Of a DNA stretch of 64,000 nt, positions 54,712-63,690 are shown one piece after another. Under the pieces are notes generated by a model. The model made no database searches. It was not told the DNA's origin and saw only the letters and a program-made list of their open reading frames with translations. The stretch is from Paenibacillus sp. FSL R7-0204 (GTDB lineage: Bacteria; Bacillota; Bacilli; Paenibacillales; Paenibacillaceae): contig NZ_JBBOCA010000001.1 in NCBI RefSeq assembly GCF_038002225.1, forward strand, positions 1,674,001 to 1,738,000, given 5' to 3'. The position numbers and the translations under genes are program-made. The first letter of the stretch is position 1. Every line of letters begins with the position of its first letter.

Positions 54712-55548
54712 ATGAGTGAAATGAACGCACCATTTACAGGCGGGCCTACCTTGAACGATGGAGTAACTATGCCGTGGCTGGGTCTTGGCGTATGGCAGAC
54801 CAAGGATGGCGATGAGGTTATCCGCGCGGTGAAGTCTGCGGTGGAGACGGGGTATCGCAGTATTGATACGGCTGCCGGCTATAACAATGAAGAGGGTGTG
54901 GGGCAGGCGATCCGTGAATGCGGAGTCCCCCGGGAAGAGCTGTTTATTACCACCAAGGTCCGCAACCCGGATCAGGGGTATGAATCGACATTGAAGGCCT
55001 TTGAAGTCAGCCGCAAGAAGCTGGGTCTGGAGCAGGTAGATTTGTACTTGATTCACTGGCCGGTGGCCGGCAAATATAAAGAAACCTGGAAAGCGCTGAT
55101 CCATCTGCAAAAGGAAGGGCTGGTCAAATCCATCGGGGTGAGCAACTTCCAGCCGCATCATCTGGAGGATATCATCGAGGACAGCGGCGTGGTGCCGGTG
55201 GTGGACCAGGTGGAATTCCATCCGCTGCTGACCCAGCGTGAATTACTGAAGTATGCAAGGGAGCATGATATCCAGCTGGAAGCCTGGAGTCCGCTTATGC
55301 AGGGTAATCTGGATCTGCCGCTGCTCAAGGAACTGGCAGAGCGGTACGGCAAGACAGTTGCACAGATTGTTCTGCGCTGGGATCTGCAGCAGGGCGTCAT
55401 CACCATTCCGAAGTCGGTCCATCCGGAGCGGATCATCGAGAACGCCGGATTCTTCGACTTCACACTCAGCGATGAGGATGTTAAAGCCATCGAGGAGCTG
55501 AATCAGAACCACCGCTTCGGCCCGGACCCGGATAATTTCAATTTCTAA
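54712..55548 (+). CDS. Aldo/keto reductase
   Basis: 278 aa from ATG 54712 (TTGGAGGG upstream). Family features: YRSIDTAAGYNNEEGVGQAI (catalytic Asp and Tyr), LFITTKVRN (catalytic Lys), LYLIHWPV (His), SIGVSNFQPHHLEDI, and the NADPH-binding ITIPKSVHPERIIENAGFFD, shortened here to ITIPKSVHPER. Closest to bacterial 2,5-diketo-gluconate reductase/glyoxal reductase types (YvgN-like). It reduces aldehydes such as methylglyoxal. It is transcribed alone with its own terminator. Confidence 0.92.
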   Translation: MSEMNAPFTGGPTLNDGVTMPWLGLGVWQTKDGDEVIRAVKSAVETGYRSIDTAAGYNNEEGVGQAIRECGVPREELFITTKVRNPDQGYESTLKAFEVSRKKLGLEQVDLYLIHWPVAGKYKETWKALIHLQKEGLVKSIGVSNFQPHHLEDIIEDSGVVPVVDQVEFHPLLTQRELLKYAREHDIQLEAWSPLMQGNLDLPLLKELAERYGKTVAQIVLRWDLQQGVITIPKSVHPERIIENAGFFDFTLSDEDVKAIEELNQNHRFGPDPDNFNF

Positions 55549-55584
55549 GCTACAGTTAGAGCATTATAAGCTGTAGATGCAAAG

Positions 55585-55613
55585 AGCGGCCTCCTCAAGG
55601 GGGCTGCTTTTTT
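55585..55613 (+). terminator. Terminator of the aldo/keto reductase gene
   Basis: AGCGGCCTCC-TCAA-GGGGGCTGCT followed by TTTTT, 36 bp after the stop. Confidence 0.82.
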
Positions 55614-55669
55614 GCATTTGGCGGCAGTGTGGCATTTTTTTTAGGACTATTCATTTAAAATTTTTATGT

Positions 55670-55691
55670 TATAATCGTAATTATTACGATT
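55670..55691 (+). promoter_or_regulatory. Zur box over the -10 of the Nik/Opp-like operon
   Basis: AATCGTAATTATTACGATT (55673-55691) is a perfect 9-1-9 palindrome and contains the exact Bacillus Zur consensus TCGTAATNATTACGA. It overlaps TATAAT (55670-55675), so Zur with zinc would block RNA polymerase. The -35 is weak. The first gene starts 7 bp further on. Confidence 0.88.
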
Positions 55692-55697
55692 AAATAA

Positions 55698-56642
55698 GTG
55701 GAGTTGAATGCCATTATACGAACTTTGTTGCAACGCTTATTGCAGCTCATTCCTGTGCTGCTAGGCATCTCCGTCATAACCTTTGCGCTGATGCACCTGA
55801 CCCCAGGTGATCCTGCAGAGATTATGCTGCGTGCTGACGGTATTAAGCCTACATATGAAGCTATTGAGGCGACCAGACATGCACTGGGTCTGGATGGACC
55901 TGTATATATGCAGTATGTTCATTGGTTGTACCGTGTGCTCCACCTCGATTTGGGCATATCCTACAGCAGCAATCGTCCGGTATTCACAGAGCTGATGAAT
56001 CGTTTCCCGGCTACTGCGCTATTGAGCGGCTGTTCCTTATTGGCTGCTATTCTTATAGCTCTGCCTATGGGTGTAGGCTCTGCATTATATCCGGGGAAAT
56101 GGTTTGACCGGCTGGGAAGAGTATGTGCTCTGTTTAGCGTATCCATGCCAGGCTACTGGCTGGGTCTGCTCCTGATTTATTATGTTTCAGTGAAGCTGAA
56201 GCTATTACCTGTAACAGGAATGGATGGGGTCTCCAGTGTCATTTTGCCTGCATTTACACTTGGGTTTGGCATGGCGGGGGTGTACATCCGTTTGATTCGT
56301 TCCAGTCTGCTGGAGGTTCTGGGTACGCTCTACATCAAGGCGGCGAGGGCCAAGGGGCTGCAGGAATGGAGAGTCATCACCAGACATGCGCTTCGTAATG
56401 CACTTCTTCCGAGTCTTACCTTACTTGGGGTTAACATAGCAGGGCTTCTCGGCGGTTCTGTGGTCGTAGAGACTATATTTTCCTGGCCGGGGATCGGAAA
56501 GTATGTGATTGAGGCGATTTTTGCAAAAGACTATATTGTTATTCAGGGTTATGTATTATGGATGGCTGTCGTCGTTGTTCTGATTAACCTGGCAGTAGAT
56601 GCACTGCATCTGATGCTGGACCCGCGAATCAGGCTGCGGTGA
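55698..56642 (+). CDS. ABC permease, Nik/Opp/Cnt B-type
   Basis: 314 aa from GTG 55698 (TTG 55704 is also possible, with GTGGAG as SD). Hydrophobic opening LLQLIPVLLGISVITFALMH, then LTPGDPAEIML and the permease loop YIKAARAKGLQEWRVITRHA with LRNALLPSLTLLG. It is the B-type permease of the peptide/nickel importer family. With the Zur box upstream, its cargo is probably a zinc or other transition-metal chelate rather than a peptide. First gene of a six-gene operon. Confidence 0.88.
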   Translation: MELNAIIRTLLQRLLQLIPVLLGISVITFALMHLTPGDPAEIMLRADGIKPTYEAIEATRHALGLDGPVYMQYVHWLYRVLHLDLGISYSSNRPVFTELMNRFPATALLSGCSLLAAILIALPMGVGSALYPGKWFDRLGRVCALFSVSMPGYWLGLLLIYYVSVKLKLLPVTGMDGVSSVILPAFTLGFGMAGVYIRLIRSSLLEVLGTLYIKAARAKGLQEWRVITRHALRNALLPSLTLLGVNIAGLLGGSVVVETIFSWPGIGKYVIEAIFAKDYIVIQGYVLWMAVVVVLINLAVDALHLMLDPRIRLR

Positions 56643-56665
56643 CGCTGTAAAAGGAGTAAGGTATT

Positions 56666-57505
56666 ATGTTTCGAAGTAGCTTATTTAAGAATACCGGAGC
56701 GAAGCTGGGGGCAGGGATTATTTTTTTGTTCATTGGCGCCGGACTCTTTGCCCCCTGGCTCACCCCCTCTGACCCGCTGCAGATTCACATGGAGCATAAG
56801 CTGAGCATGCCTTCCTGGGATTATCCGCTGGGTACGGATCATCTGGGGCGCTGTGTGCTATCCCGTTTAATCTATGGGACAAGAACCACGCTTTACTATT
56901 CATTTGCCGTTTTGACTGTAGTTTTTGCCATCAGCATCCCCGTTGGTTTACTGGCTGGTTACGCTGGCGGCAAGATTGATCAATTGATTATGCGGATCAT
57001 CGATATCTTACTTGCTTTTCCCAGCTTAATTCTATCGCTCGCAATTACAGCCATGTTGGGTGCCAGTATGAAGAATCTGTTAATCGCCTTTGCAGCCGTC
57101 TGGTGGACGGGATATGCCAGAGTGATCCGCAGCCTGGTGCTTCAGAGCAAGGAAGGCGGATATATCGCAGCCGCCACAGCGTCGGGTACTTCCCATTTGC
57201 AAATTGTGCTCAGGCATATCCTGCCGGTTGCGGCGCGCCCCATTCTGGTTCTGGCTTCTATGGAGACCGGTACAATTATGCTCTCGATTGCGGGCTTGTC
57301 CTTCCTTGGTCTGGGAGCCCAGCCGCCTACACCGGAATGGGGGATGATGCTGAACGACAGCCGGGCTTATATTCAGACTGAGCCGCGGCTCATGCTCTTC
57401 CCGGGAATGGCCATCCTGCTGGCAGTTCTGGGCTTCAATCTGTTGGGGGAAGGCTTGCGCAGCTCAGCGCGTGATTACGATACCCGGGAGGTGAGTGTCC
57501 GGTAA
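56666..57505 (+). CDS. ABC permease, Nik/Opp/Cnt C-type
   Basis: 279 aa from ATG 56666 (AAAGGAGTAAG upstream). Landmarks: LFAPWLTPSDPLQIHMEHKL, PLGTDHLGRCVLSRLIYGTR and the loop in YIAAATASGTSHLQIVLRHI followed by LPVAARPILVLAS. The C-type partner of the preceding permease; it abuts the next ATPase gene exactly. Confidence 0.9.
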   Translation: MFRSSLFKNTGAKLGAGIIFLFIGAGLFAPWLTPSDPLQIHMEHKLSMPSWDYPLGTDHLGRCVLSRLIYGTRTTLYYSFAVLTVVFAISIPVGLLAGYAGGKIDQLIMRIIDILLAFPSLILSLAITAMLGASMKNLLIAFAAVWWTGYARVIRSLVLQSKEGGYIAAATASGTSHLQIVLRHILPVAARPILVLASMETGTIMLSIAGLSFLGLGAQPPTPEWGMMLNDSRAYIQTEPRLMLFPGMAILLAVLGFNLLGEGLRSSARDYDTREVSVR

Positions 57506-58291
57506 ATGAACAATGAATCCACCCTGCTGAAGGTTAGTCACTTATCGACCAGCTTCCATACCGGAAGTCAGCAAGTCAGGGCTGTAGCGGATGTCAGTCT
57601 CGAAGTGAGGTCCGGGCAGATTGTTGCTCTGGTTGGCGAGAGCGGCAGCGGGAAAAGTGTTACGGCGATGTCTATTCTCGGACTGGTAGATCCTCCAGGC
57701 TGCATTGACAGCGGAGAGATCTGGCTTCGCGGCCACAACCTCCGGGAGTGCTCTACCCGCCAGCTAAGGAAGCTCCGGGGAACAGAAATGGCGGTTATTT
57801 TTCAAGATCCCATGAACGCGCTGAACCCGGTGCTTCCGGTTGGAAGGCAGATTATGGAGACGATTACCATGCACCGGCAAGTCACTAGACAAGAAGCCAA
57901 GCAGCTGGCCATGCAGCAAATGCAGCAAGCGGGCCTTAACGATCCGGCGCAGCTATTCAATAAATATCCTTTTCAAATTAGCGGCGGGATGTGCCAACGG
58001 GTTATGATCGCTATCGCGCTGGCTTCCGGGACAAGCTTACTTATTGCAGATGAACCTACAACGGCTCTGGATGTAACCATCCAGGCACAGATACTTACGG
58101 AGCTGGACCGGATCAGATGGGCGAATCGGATGGGCATCCTGCTTATTACGCATGATCTCGGCGTTGTCGCCGAGCTTGCGGATTATGTATATGTGATGAA
58201 ATCCGGAAGGATTGTGGAATCAGGAAATGTCTTTGACATCTTTACACGTCCAATGCATTCCTACACTAAGTACTTAATGGAGTGCAGATAA
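57506..58291 (+). CDS. ABC ATPase, NikD/CntD-like
   Basis: 261 aa: Walker [18 protein letters not shown]-loop [20 protein letters not shown], signature in [17 protein letters not shown], Walker [13 protein letters not shown], switch His in [16 protein letters not shown]. It is shorter than oligopeptide ATPases and lacks their C-terminal oligo-HPY extension, matching the size of NikD and CntD, which supports metal or metallophore transport. Confidence 0.88.
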   Translation: MNNESTLLKVSHLSTSFHTGSQQVRAVADVSLEVRSGQIVALVGESGSGKSVTAMSILGLVDPPGCIDSGEIWLRGHNLRECSTRQLRKLRGTEMAVIFQDPMNALNPVLPVGRQIMETITMHRQVTRQEAKQLAMQQMQQAGLNDPAQLFNKYPFQISGGMCQRVMIAIALASGTSLLIADEPTTALDVTIQAQILTELDRIRWANRMGILLITHDLGVVAELADYVYVMKSGRIVESGNVFDIFTRPMHSYTKYLMECR

Positions 58292-58332
58292 CAACTATAG
58301 AATTATATGTTCTAAGGGGGAGGTGGTGATCC

Positions 58333-59160
58333 ATGAAGCTGCTGGAGGCGGTAAGCCTGAATAAGAAGTATGGAATGAAAAGGGGGTGGTTCACATCTGA
58401 TATCAGGAGTGTGCATGCCGTGAAGAATCTGTCCTTCAGTCTGGAGAGCGGAGAAACCCTTGGACTGGTGGGTGAAAGCGGCTGCGGGAAGAGTACCTTA
58501 GCCAGACTCTTGCTGGGACTGGAGAAACCCTCCTCTGGTAGAGTGCTGTACCGAAGTGCGGATTATACAGACTGGAGCTTCAGCGAGATGCGTAAGATCC
58601 GCAGCAGGATGCAGATGGTGTTCCAGAACAGTCTGGCTTCCTTTAATCCACTGTTCACAGTAGAGCAAATTATCGGAGAGCCTCTGCGGAACTACGGGGA
58701 GAGGAAGGCCGGCGCGCGGAGAATTCTGGTAGCTGACACGCTTGAGCTTGTTGGACTTGAGCAGAAGCACATTCATAGCTATCCGCATGAACTCAGCGGC
58801 GGCCAGCAGCAAAGGGTCGGAATTGCCAGAGCTATTGCACTGCGCCCGGAGCTGATCATCTGTGATGAACCGTTCTCCAGTCTAGATGTCACCCTGCGCA
58901 AGCAGATGATGGATCTGTTGCAGGAGTTGAAGCGTGAGCTGGGATTATCCTACGTGTTCATTACACATGACTTGTCGGTCGTGAACCGTTTTTGCGACAG
59001 TGTGGCGGTTATGTATCAAGGGGGAATTGTGGAGAAGCAATCAGGTGCGCATATCATGCAGCAGGCAGACCACCCGTATACAAGAAGATTGCTCTCCTCG
59101 GTACCGGTGCAAGACCCCCGCTTAAGGAGAAAAGATAGAGAAAAGGAGTACAGAGAATGA
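58333..59160 (+). CDS. ABC ATPase, NikE/CntF-like
   Basis: 275 aa from ATG 58333 (GGGGGAGGTGG upstream). Walker A GLVGESGCGKSTLARLLLGL, MVFQNSLASFNPLFTVEQII, signature in ELSGGQQQRVGIARAIAL, Walker B LIICDEPFSSLDVTL, and FITHDLSVVNRFCD. It is the second ATPase of the heterodimer and also lacks the oligo-HPY tail. It overlaps the next gene by 4 bp. Confidence 0.88.
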   Translation: MKLLEAVSLNKKYGMKRGWFTSDIRSVHAVKNLSFSLESGETLGLVGESGCGKSTLARLLLGLEKPSSGRVLYRSADYTDWSFSEMRKIRSRMQMVFQNSLASFNPLFTVEQIIGEPLRNYGERKAGARRILVADTLELVGLEQKHIHSYPHELSGGQQQRVGIARAIALRPELIICDEPFSSLDVTLRKQMMDLLQELKRELGLSYVFITHDLSVVNRFCDSVAVMYQGGIVEKQSGAHIMQQADHPYTRRLLSSVPVQDPRLRRKDREKEYRE

Positions 59161-60833
59161 GAGCCAGCTCAAAGTCAAAAAGTGTATTAACAACGTCGCT
59201 ATTCTTCCTGCTTCTTGTGCTAATTATAGGAATGTCAGGTTGCAGTAGTTCGGATAACAGAATCAATTCATCAACTCATTCCAATTCTGCTGCAGGCAAT
59301 GGAACGGTACAAGCCTCTGACTCCGGGGACAAGGTGATTACTGTTGCCATAGCGGCTGATACCGGTCTTGACCGGCTGGACGCCGGGGCCTATGAGGGTT
59401 CGATGAATGTACATGCGATGATATATGACGGATTAGTGGAGTACGGCGAGAAGGGCGAAATCCTGCCTTCGCTTGCGGAGTCATGGGACATCTCTGAGGA
59501 TGGGAAGGTCTATACCTTCCATCTTCGTCAGGGTGTCAAATTCTCGGACGGTACGGAATTTAATGCGGATGCAGTCAAGTTCTCCTTCGAACGCTGGGTT
59601 AAAGATCCGGCCAATTCGCTGAATGTAGCTACCGCCTTGGAATCTCTTGAGGTCGTAGACAAGCATACTATTACTATGACATTCAACAAAGCCTATTATC
59701 CTTTTTTGACCGAGCTATCCTTTGCAAGACCGGTACGGATTATCAGCCCCACCGCAGTGGAGCCGGCAGGTGATATTAACGGTACATTCGTCCGGGCGAT
59801 TGGAACTGGTCCTTGGATGGCAGAGAGCTATAAGACGGATCAGGAAGCCATACTGGTCAGCAATCCTAATTATTGGGGAGACATGCCGAAGCTGTCCAAA
59901 ATTATTATGAAGGTCATTCCTGATCCACAGTCCAGAGTACTGGCGCTGCAAAGCGGGGATGTAGATATTGCCGGGGGACAAATGGGGAAGCTTCCAGTCG
60001 AAAGTGTACCCGTGATCGAAGCAGATGCATCACTAACTCTGCAAAAATCACCAGGAACAAGCTCGCATTTCATGATTTTTAATTATAATACACCTGCTCT
60101 GCAAGACCTGAATGTCCGCAAAGCAATTAATTTGGCGATGAACAAAAAAAGCATTGTGACCGATCTCATGAACGGTATTGGACAGGAGGCAAAAGGGCTA
60201 TTCCCGTTGACTGTTCCTTATGTCACAGAGTCAAATAACACATGGTACGGCTTCGATCCCGGGGAAGCGAAGCAACTGCTGGCAGCTGCCGGCTATAAGG
60301 ATTCGGACGGAGATGGGATTGCCGAGAAGGACGGAAACCCGCTTGAATTCAATTTCGTACTTCAGCAGGCGGAATATCCTGAATGGAAGACCATCAGTGA
60401 GCTGATTCAATCGGAGCTTAAGGAGATTGGCATTGCGGTAAATCTTCAGGTGCTGGAGCCGAATGCCTATTATGATGCCTTATGGACAAGCAAAGCCTAC
60501 GATCTCATCCTGTACCGGACCTATGATGATGCCTATAACCCTCATTCATTCCTGTTGTCCCTGTTCCACCGGTCAGCTGAAGCCTCTGCTGTGGTATGGT
60601 CTGATGCGGAGCTGGAAGCACAGATTGATACCGCAGTCGGAGCCATGGATCTTCAGGAACGTCAGAGTGCTTATGATTCCATATTTTTAAGTATGTATAA
60701 GGAAGCAATGTTTGCAGCTGTGTATTTCCCTGATGACATATTGGCTGTAAATCATAGAGTGACCGGATTTAAGCCGGGGTACACCACGTTCACCCCTGTC
60801 TTTTGGAACCAGCTGGATGTAGACAGTAAATGA
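59157..60833 (+). CDS. Substrate-binding lipoprotein, NikA/CntA/DppA-like (SBP family 5)
   Basis: 558 aa from ATG 59157 (AAAGGAGTACAG upstream). Lipobox IGMSGC (Cys about residue 29), then a Ser/Asn linker. Family-5 features: LPSLAESWDISEDGKVYTFH, LRQGVKFSDGTEFNADAVKF and the later FNYNTPALQDLNVRKAINLA. It is the only binding protein of the operon. Its placement after the ATPases, rather than first, differs from nik and cnt operons. Zur control suggests it binds a zinc- or metallophore-metal complex. Confidence 0.88.
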   Translation: MRASSKSKSVLTTSLFFLLLVLIIGMSGCSSSDNRINSSTHSNSAAGNGTVQASDSGDKVITVAIAADTGLDRLDAGAYEGSMNVHAMIYDGLVEYGEKGEILPSLAESWDISEDGKVYTFHLRQGVKFSDGTEFNADAVKFSFERWVKDPANSLNVATALESLEVVDKHTITMTFNKAYYPFLTELSFARPVRIISPTAVEPAGDINGTFVRAIGTGPWMAESYKTDQEAILVSNPNYWGDMPKLSKIIMKVIPDPQSRVLALQSGDVDIAGGQMGKLPVESVPVIEADASLTLQKSPGTSSHFMIFNYNTPALQDLNVRKAINLAMNKKSIVTDLMNGIGQEAKGLFPLTVPYVTESNNTWYGFDPGEAKQLLAAAGYKDSDGDGIAEKDGNPLEFNFVLQQAEYPEWKTISELIQSELKEIGIAVNLQVLEPNAYYDALWTSKAYDLILYRTYDDAYNPHSFLLSLFHRSAEASAVVWSDAELEAQIDTAVGAMDLQERQSAYDSIFLSMYKEAMFAAVYFPDDILAVNHRVTGFKPGYTTFTPVFWNQLDVDSK

Positions 60834-60863
60834 TAGGATACAGTACTTGCCAAGAAGGAGTGA

Positions 60864-61619
60864 ATGATATTGAGTATACAACAAGAGGTAGAACAGTATT
60901 GGGAAGGCGAAGCAGAGCTGTACAGTGAAGGCATTCAAAAGGAACTGAACGGTTTCCAGCGGGAGGCCTGGCTGAAGCTTATCCTGGATCATGCTCCGCA
61001 GAAGGAGAGCCTGCATGTTCTGGATATTGGCTGTGGTCCCGGCTTCTTCTCGGTCATTCTTTCAAGTGCGGGGCATTTGGTTACGGCCATTGATTGTACA
61101 GACAATATGCTGGAAGAGGCGCGTCTGCACTCCAGCCGGGAGGGTGTTAACGTAACCTTCCGTAAGATGGACTCGCATAAGCTGGATTTTGCTGCGGAGA
61201 GCTTTGAACTAATCGTGTGCCGCAATGTCACTTGGAGTCTTACCGATCCGCAGTCAGCCTACAAGGAGTGGGGAAGAGTACTCAAGCCCGGGGGACGGCT
61301 GCTGGTCTTCGATGCCAACTGGAATCGTCATCTATGGGATGAAGAGATGGCGCGGAAGCATAGGGAGGATCAGCAGGCCTATATCGACAGGGGCTATGGT
61401 GAGCTTCCGCATCATAAGAACATCGAAGAGACTGACCGTCTGAGCCTTGCCTTACCGCTGACCAGAGAGTGGCGGCCGGAGTGGGATGTACGGACACTCA
61501 CAGAGCTGGGCTTCTCTACTGTCTATACGGAAGAGAAGCTTAACGGTAAGGTGTTGGATGAGAAACAGCAAGTCTTATACCGGTCCACACCTGTGTTCAT
61601 GATTTGCGCTGAGAAATGA
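60864..61619 (+). CDS. Class I SAM-dependent methyltransferase of the Zur-boxed operon
   Basis: 251 aa from ATG 60864; TTG 60870 has better spacing to AAGGAG and may be the true start. Motif I is VLDIGCGPGFFSVILSSAGH, then VTAIDCTDNMLEEAR, an acidic loop with FRKMDSHKLDFAAESFELIV, and VCRNVTWSLTDPQSAYKEWG, LKPGGRLLVFDANW. This is the UbiE/Methyltransf_11 kind. It lies 31 bp after the binding protein and before the terminator. A methyltransferase next to a metallophore-type importer could modify a chelator, but nicotianamine-synthase-like or opine-dehydrogenase genes (cntL, cntM) are absent. Confidence 0.85.
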   Translation: MILSIQQEVEQYWEGEAELYSEGIQKELNGFQREAWLKLILDHAPQKESLHVLDIGCGPGFFSVILSSAGHLVTAIDCTDNMLEEARLHSSREGVNVTFRKMDSHKLDFAAESFELIVCRNVTWSLTDPQSAYKEWGRVLKPGGRLLVFDANWNRHLWDEEMARKHREDQQAYIDRGYGELPHHKNIEETDRLSLALPLTREWRPEWDVRTLTELGFSTVYTEEKLNGKVLDEKQQVLYRSTPVFMICAEK

Positions 61620-61651
61620 GGCAGACCGGCTTTTACCGATAAAATAGAAAT

Positions 61652-61683
61652 AGCGGCTCTCTTTAATGAGAGCCGCTGTTTTT
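61652..61683. terminator. Terminator between the methyltransferase and asnB genes
   Basis: AGCGGCTCTC-TTTAAT-GAGAGCCGCT followed by GTTTTT on the plus strand; on the minus strand the tail is ATTTCTATTTT, so it may serve both converging genes. Confidence 0.82.
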
Positions 61684-61697
61684 GGCTTGACGCGGCA

Positions 61698-63542
61698 TCA
61701 GCCGATCGACACATTGTATGTCTTCAGCCACAGGTTGACCTGGGCCAGATAAGCGAATAATTGCGGGCCGGACATCAGCTGGCCGAACCATGGCAGATTG
61801 GTCGAGGACTCTGGCGATGCGGCGATTTCTCTGATTTTGGCCGGATCAATAAGCGGGAGAATGGGGGAGGATGGATCGTCCAGAATGCTTAGTACCTGTG
61901 AGCGCACCTTGTTCAGATAGGAAGGGTTATGCGTTTTGGGGTACGGGCTTTTTTTGCGGTAGAGTACATCGTCCGGCAGTACGCCTTCCAGCGCCTTGCG
62001 CAGGATGCCTTTTTCCCGGTTGCCTACCATCTTAATCTCCCATGGAATGTTAAAAACATATTGCACCAGCCGGTGGTCACAATACGGAACGCGTACCTCC
62101 AGTCCCACGCCCATGCTCATCCTGTCCTTGCGGTCCAGCAGGGTCGGCATAAACCGGGTAATGTTGAGATAGGACATCACACGCATCTGTGCCTGTTTGC
62201 CGGTCTCGCCGTCAAGCCTCGGTACCTCAGCCACCGCATCGCTGTATCTGTCTCCTAAATATTCCAGCGGACGTATCCACTCCCGGATTTCCGGCGATAA
62301 TAATCCGGCACGCATATTGGGGGCCACTGACCAGGGGAAGGTACCGGAAGATAACATCTCCTCACGGTGGAACCAGGGATAGCCGCCGAAGATTTCGTCT
62401 GCTGCTTCGCCTGAAATGGCTACGGTTGCCTTCTTTTTGATCTCCTGGCAGAACAAATAGAGTGAGGAATCCACGTCAGTCATCCCTGGCAAATCGCGCG
62501 AGTACAATGCATTATCAAGTGCGGCTACAAGCTCCGGTGTGTCAAAAGTGATAAAGTGATGGTTCGTGTCCAGCTCGTCAATCATCCGCTGAATCCAGGG
62601 ACCGTCGGCTCCGGGCTGGAAGGAATGGCTTTTGAAATGCTTGTCGTTGTCTACATAATCCACAGAGAAGGTATCGACCCGGCCCTGGCCGGTCCGGTTG
62701 TAATAATCTACGGCGAGCGCCGTCAAGGCGCTGGAGTCCAGTCCGCCCGAGAGCAGCGAGCAGACCGGGACATCGGAGACAAGCTGGCGCTCAAGCGTAT
62801 CCTGAAGTAACTCGCGTACCCGTGCTGCCGTCTCATCCACGTTATCGGTATGCTGGACGCTCTCCAGCTTCCAGTAAGCATAGCTGCGGATTCCGCTGCG
62901 GCTGTAAATCATGGCAGACCCAGGGCGAAGCTCGAATATATCTTTGTATACCCCTTGTCCCGGAGTCCGTGCCGGACCGATAATGAAAATCTCGGCCAGG
63001 CCCTCCGGCCCGACCTTCGGCTGGACGAGGGGATGCTGCAGCAGCGCCTTGGGCTCGGACCCGAAGACGAAGACGTCATCGACCTGGCTGTAGAACAGAG
63101 GCTTCACGCCCAGGCGGTCACGGGCCAGAAATACCTGATCACGCAAGCTGTCCCAGACGGCAAAGGCGAAGATGCCATTGAGCTTCTCCGTGCAATCCGG
63201 CCCCCATTCGATGTAGGCATGCAGCAGAACCTCGGTATCGCATTCCGTGAGAAAATGATGCCCGCGCTGCTTCAGCTCTTTTTTCAGCTCAGGGGCATTA
63301 TATAGCTCGCCGTTATATACTATTGCGTACACCTTATCGTCATGGCGGGCAATCATCGGCTGTGCGCCGTTCTCGGGATCGATGACGCTGAGTCGGCGGT
63401 GTCCGAAGGCAATGGGTCCTGAAATCCATGTTCCGGCTGCATCCGGTCCGCGGTTGGCTAACGTTTCGGTCATTCTGACGAGCAGTTGCGAGTGCCCTGT
63501 AAGATCACCGCGCCACTGGACAAATCCGGTTATTCCGCACAT
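61698..63542 (-). CDS. asnB: Asparagine synthase (glutamine-hydrolysing)
   Basis: 614 aa. N-terminal Ntn amidotransferase domain with catalytic Cys at residue 2 (MCGITGFVQWRGDL), then RGPDAAGTW and YNGELYNAPEL. The C-terminal synthetase carries the PP-loop CSLLSGGLDSSALTALA and VAISGEAADEIFGGYPWF. It makes asparagine from aspartate, glutamine and ATP in the cytoplasm. AGAGGATG precedes ATG 63542. It is similar to B. subtilis AsnO/AsnB and stands alone, converging on the methyltransferase gene. Confidence 0.93.
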   Translation of the reverse strand: MCGITGFVQWRGDLTGHSQLLVRMTETLANRGPDAAGTWISGPIAFGHRRLSVIDPENGAQPMIARHDDKVYAIVYNGELYNAPELKKELKQRGHHFLTECDTEVLLHAYIEWGPDCTEKLNGIFAFAVWDSLRDQVFLARDRLGVKPLFYSQVDDVFVFGSEPKALLQHPLVQPKVGPEGLAEIFIIGPARTPGQGVYKDIFELRPGSAMIYSRSGIRSYAYWKLESVQHTDNVDETAARVRELLQDTLERQLVSDVPVCSLLSGGLDSSALTALAVDYYNRTGQGRVDTFSVDYVDNDKHFKSHSFQPGADGPWIQRMIDELDTNHHFITFDTPELVAALDNALYSRDLPGMTDVDSSLYLFCQEIKKKATVAISGEAADEIFGGYPWFHREEMLSSGTFPWSVAPNMRAGLLSPEIREWIRPLEYLGDRYSDAVAEVPRLDGETGKQAQMRVMSYLNITRFMPTLLDRKDRMSMGVGLEVRVPYCDHRLVQYVFNIPWEIKMVGNREKGILRKALEGVLPDDVLYRKKSPYPKTHNPSYLNKVRSQVLSILDDPSSPILPLIDPAKIREIAASPESSTNLPWFGQLMSGPQLFAYLAQVNLWLKTYNVSIG

Positions 63543-63690
63543 GTCTGATTCATCCTCTCTTTTGTGCGATTGTTGTCTGTCCTTTCTTTTTTGCCAAGTA
63601 ATACAGATATATGCCGATTGAAGGGATAAAATGTATGTCCTTATCCGAACACTAGGGGAGAGGGAAATTTGCCAGGAGGGATGATGACAA

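Noticed and set aside
55698..61619. Complete cnt/staphylopine-type operon
   Set aside because: No racemase, nicotianamine-synthase-like or opine dehydrogenase genes are present, so only a transport similarity is claimed.
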